From NIOZ-UU13 sp048635425 (GTDB lineage: Bacteria > Planctomycetota > Phycisphaerae > Sedimentisphaerales > Anaerobacaceae), in contig JAIVYN010000182.1 of NCBI GenBank assembly GCA_048635425.1, forward strand, positions 1-7,801: DNA of 7,801 nucleotides, read 5' to 3'. The notes under the pieces were generated by a model. That model was not told the DNA's origin. It searched no databases and saw nothing but the letters and a program-made list of their open reading frames with translations. Below, piece by piece: positions 5,707 to 7,801 of the stretch (its first letter is position 1; each line of letters starts with the position of its first letter). A program made the translations under genes and the position numbers.

Positions 5707-6588
5707 CTAATCCAGGAACCTTTTCATTATCGCGGCTGTGTGCATTGCAATAAGCATCAGATAGTCCAAATCGCTCAGGCTGTAGTGCTCGTGTATCATA
5801 GCGTTGTCAACATACAGCACCCCGAAACAGCCGGTCGGACGCATAATCGCTGCTACCATTGCTGAGCGTATTCTTCCCTTCGCCTCCACTTGAGCTGAAA
5901 CGCTCGGCAGGACAAAATACTGTCCTTTTTCAACCGCTTGAGTGATTTTTTGACTGAGTTGTAATTCGTTAAGCTGAACCGGCGCGCCGTCTCTTCTTCT
6001 ACCCCCGTGGCAGGTCATCGGACCTGCAGGCTGCTTTCTCAAAGCACACCAGACATGGTATGCGCTGAACTGCTCTAATGTAATATCCAACAAGGTCAAC
6101 AACAACTCATCGAGGCCGCCGGTTTCAAATATTCTCTCGGTCGCCTTCGAAAAGTCAGTCAACCTTCTGGCTGCCAATCTCATAGCCGGCGCGTGCTGGG
6201 CATCCGGCCTTCTTACCACAGTTTCGTGCTTGGGGACTGTCAGCGCCGCTTCCAGATGAAGAGTGTCCTCCGGATGAATTGGCTCCTCAGCTCGAGCTTG
6301 TTTTTTGAGGATGATTTCGAGGGTAAAATCAGTTATACGAAGGCAATCACCGTGTTTGATTTCAGCCTTTTGGATTGCCTTATCGTTTAGATACGTTTTG
6401 TTTGACGAGCCCAGGTCCTCAATTATCCATTTTCCATCATCCGTGCTGCTGATTACTGCGTGCTCTCTCGATACTCCTCTATCAGGTAAAAAAACATGGT
6501 TGTTGGTTCCTCTGCCGATAGAAATAGGGCCCTCTGTGAACTGCAATTCTTTGGTATTGCCGTCGCTTTGTTTTACAAGCACCCGCAT
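5707..6588 (-). CDS. FHA domain - GAF domain signalling protein
   Basis: This 293-residue soluble protein has no signal peptide or membrane helix. Residues 1-95 form an FHA domain, the phosphothreonine-binding fold, with all core motifs present: ISIGRG (22-27), SREH (40-43) and DLGSSNKTYLN (58-68). Arg26, Ser40 and Asn63 occupy the expected phosphopeptide-binding places. A roughly 50-residue charged linker follows. Residues about 155-290 look like a GAF sensor domain: helical LLLTLLDITLEQF, then RIRSAMVAAIM, GCFGVLYVDN and a final helix LDYLMLIAMHTAAIMKR. No output domain follows, so it probably reads phosphorylation by a Ser/Thr kinase encoded elsewhere and links it to a ligand, partner or dimer. 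GGAGAG at 6595-6600 precedes the ATG at good spacing. Its own promoter and terminator suggest a single-gene unit unrelated in function to its neighbours. Confidence 0.88.
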   Translation of the reverse strand: MRVLVKQSDGNTKELQFTEGPISIGRGTNNHVFLPDRGVSREHAVISSTDDGKWIIEDLGSSNKTYLNDKAIQKAEIKHGDCLRITDFTLEIILKKQARAEEPIHPEDTLHLEAALTVPKHETVVRRPDAQHAPAMRLAARRLTDFSKATERIFETGGLDELLLTLLDITLEQFSAYHVWCALRKQPAGPMTCHGGRRRDGAPVQLNELQLSQKITQAVEKGQYFVLPSVSAQVEAKGRIRSAMVAAIMRPTGCFGVLYVDNAMIHEHYSLSDLDYLMLIAMHTAAIMKRFLD

Positions 6589-6632
6589 CGTATTCTCTCC
6601 ATATATTTCTGTTTAAAGTTACCTATCTTACC

Positions 6633-6660
6633 ATTATCCATATCTGACCCCATTTGTCAA
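6633..6660 (-). promoter_or_regulatory. sigma70-type promoter of the FHA-GAF gene
   Basis: On the minus strand there is a perfect TTGACA -35 (6655-6660), 16 bases, then GATAAT -10 (6633-6638, 5 of 6 to TATAAT). Transcription would start near 6626, about 38 bases before the ATG at 6588, which leaves room for the GGAGAG ribosome site. Confidence 0.65.
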
Positions 6661-6692
6661 GTAAACTATCATCCGAATATTCAATATATTGT

Positions 6693-6767
6693 AAAAAACG
6701 GCAAAATATGGCTAAAAAAAGCCTCTATTATTTCTTTTTTGCCAAACAAAACGGCGGGACGGTCGCC
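6693..6767 (-). terminator. candidate terminator region after the sugar permease gene
   Basis: Two weak minus-strand candidates lie between the permease stop (6786) and the FHA-GAF promoter. The first is GGCG/CGCC (6764-6767 with 6753-6756) followed by GTTTTGTTT. The second is an outer stem GGCAAAA/TTTTGCC (6737-6743 with 6700-6706) enclosing an inner GGCT/AGCC hairpin (6710-6723), followed by G and six T residues (6693-6698). Both stems are short or AT-rich. The position just ahead of an independent promoter supports termination here. Confidence 0.4.
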
Positions 6768-6785
6768 AAAATAAATAGATTACAC

Positions 6786-7760
6786 TTACTTTTGAGGATT
6801 GCGAATTCTATGGCGGTAGTGGTCCAGGATAACAGCCGCCACAATAACGCAGCCTGTGATAAGGCGTTTAGTCGATTCCTGCGCACCAATCTGTGCCAGG
6901 CCGGTACCTAAAACCGCAATGATAAGCACGCCGAAGAACGAGCTTACTACCGACCCGCGGCCACCCATCAGGCTCGTGCCTCCGATGACTACCGCTGCGA
7001 TGGCCTGAAGCTCCAAACCATAGCCGGCGTTGGGATTGGCTGATGACAGCCGCGCCGTGTGTATCACCGCCGCTATGGATGTTAGAAAACCGCACAGGAC
7101 AAACACTGCAAGTTTAAGTGGACGCGGGTCAATGCCGGACAATCGCACCGCCTCTTCGTTTGTGCCGATGGCTATCAGATAGCGCCCGAAAACGGTTCGT
7201 GAAAGAACTAATTGCCCGGCAATAACAATCGCGACGGCTACGATAAATGGAAGGGAAAGCCCCAGAATTGAGGCCTCGGTTATTACTTCCACTGGCCCGC
7301 CGATATATATAGTTCGTGATTCGGTTACAAGGTAAGCGGCGCCTCGCGCGATTTCCAGCATCCCTAACGTAACGATAAAAGCCGGCAGCCTCCACCGTAT
7401 TATCACCAGCCCATTGGCCGCGCCGCAAAGAATACCCACCGCAAGGCACACGACAATCGCTGCCGGAAGTGGAAGATTGAATTTAACCAGAAAAAGACCT
7501 AACACCGCACCGGCCAAAGCCATCACCGACCCTACCGACAAATCTATCCCCGCAATTATTAACACGAAGGTCATCCCCACAGCCACGATGGTTATGTCCG
7601 GGACCTGGTTGGCGATCGTCCTGAAGGTCGTAAGGGTAAAAAAGTTCCTGGCGGAAAGACCGAATATGACCAACAGCAAGGCCAGTGCCAGTGCCATACC
7701 GAGATAATCCGTAACAAAAGCCGGCAGGTCCGATATTCTCTTTCTCATTATCTTCTGCAT
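6786..7760 (-). CDS. RbsC-type sugar ABC transporter permease
   Basis: This 324-residue inner-membrane permease belongs to the ribose/xylose/galactose class (BPD_transp_2), close to the length of E. coli RbsC (321). Diagnostic stretches are AGIDLSVGSVMALAG (70-84), LPAFIVTLGMLEIARG (125-140), GTNEEAVRLSGIDP (199-212, the ATPase-contact loop) and LELQAIAAVVIGGTSLMGGRGS (249-270). It should pair with an RbsA-type double ATPase and a periplasmic binding protein, neither of which is in the window; they may lie upstream beyond 7801. The sugar cannot be told from the permease. The start at 7760 has AAAGGA at 7773-7778, 12 bases upstream, a little far. A second in-frame ATG at 7746-7748 overlaps a TAA (7748-7750) that could end an upstream reading frame open to the window edge, so that start is possible too. 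RbsC-like naming is by family only. Confidence 0.93.
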   Translation of the reverse strand: MQKIMRKRISDLPAFVTDYLGMALALALLLVIFGLSARNFFTLTTFRTIANQVPDITIVAVGMTFVLIIAGIDLSVGSVMALAGAVLGLFLVKFNLPLPAAIVVCLAVGILCGAANGLVIIRWRLPAFIVTLGMLEIARGAAYLVTESRTIYIGGPVEVITEASILGLSLPFIVAVAIVIAGQLVLSRTVFGRYLIAIGTNEEAVRLSGIDPRPLKLAVFVLCGFLTSIAAVIHTARLSSANPNAGYGLELQAIAAVVIGGTSLMGGRGSVVSSFFGVLIIAVLGTGLAQIGAQESTKRLITGCVIVAAVILDHYRHRIRNPQK

Positions 7761-7801
7761 AAACTTATCATATCCTTTACTACTCTGTCAAATTTGAGTT
7801 G

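Noticed and set aside
7770..7791. Promoter directly before the permease gene (TTGACA with GATAAG at 16 bases)
   Set aside because: The -10 match is only 4 of 6 and would start transcription at about the first codon, downstream of the AAAGGA ribosome site.
1..7801. Defence, toxin-antitoxin, prophage or transposon system
   Set aside because: All genes have recognisable transport, hydrolase or signalling families, with no integrase, transposase, terminal inverted repeats or defence domains.

Overview
The window holds six complete protein genes and the start of a seventh. All lie on the minus strand except one peptide transporter on the plus strand. No organism can be named from the sequence alone. 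Three of the six complete products have lipoprotein signal peptides, and the set pairs a DUF1080 lipoprotein with a DUF2961/GH172 lipoprotein, next to an FHA-GAF protein and a sugar ABC permease. Together with moderate GC and short heptamer repeats between genes, this suggests a diderm environmental bacterium, most likely a Planctomycetota (Phycisphaerae-like) genome or metagenome bin. That placement is inference.

Left part (1-3538) looks like a peptide-use region. The first 152 bases encode the N-terminus of an OPT-family oligopeptide transporter. Next comes a lipoprotein zinc peptidase of the M2 (angiotensin-converting-enzyme-like) family, which should clip dipeptides from peptide C-termini outside the cytoplasmic membrane. 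Divergent from it is a 12-helix POT/PTR2 proton-coupled di/tripeptide transporter with a plausible promoter of its own. Peptidase and transporters fit a scheme in which peptides are cut in the periplasm and the products imported.

Middle part (3551-5451): after a composite heptamer/octamer repeat array lies a two-gene minus-strand unit, a GH172 (DUF2961) lipoprotein followed 56 bases later by a DUF1080 (3-keto-disaccharide hydrolase family) lipoprotein. Both are probably cell-envelope carbohydrate-processing proteins.

Right part (5634-7760): an FHA-GAF protein with a strong sigma70-type promoter and a good intrinsic terminator, so probably its own transcription unit. Upstream of it on the same strand is an RbsC-type sugar ABC permease, whose partner ATPase and binding protein are not in the window.

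The least conventional feature is a set of period-7 repeats at gene boundaries. An inverted array at 170-237 contains the peptidase stop codon. Nine tandem heptamers at 3554-3616 are followed by interleaved octamers that fold back on them. A short third copy at 5574-5594 is related to the first. They resemble in style the heptameric STRR repeats known from cyanobacteria. No new defence, toxin or mobile system was seen, and there are no tRNA or rRNA genes, CRISPR arrays or insertion sequences that I can support.
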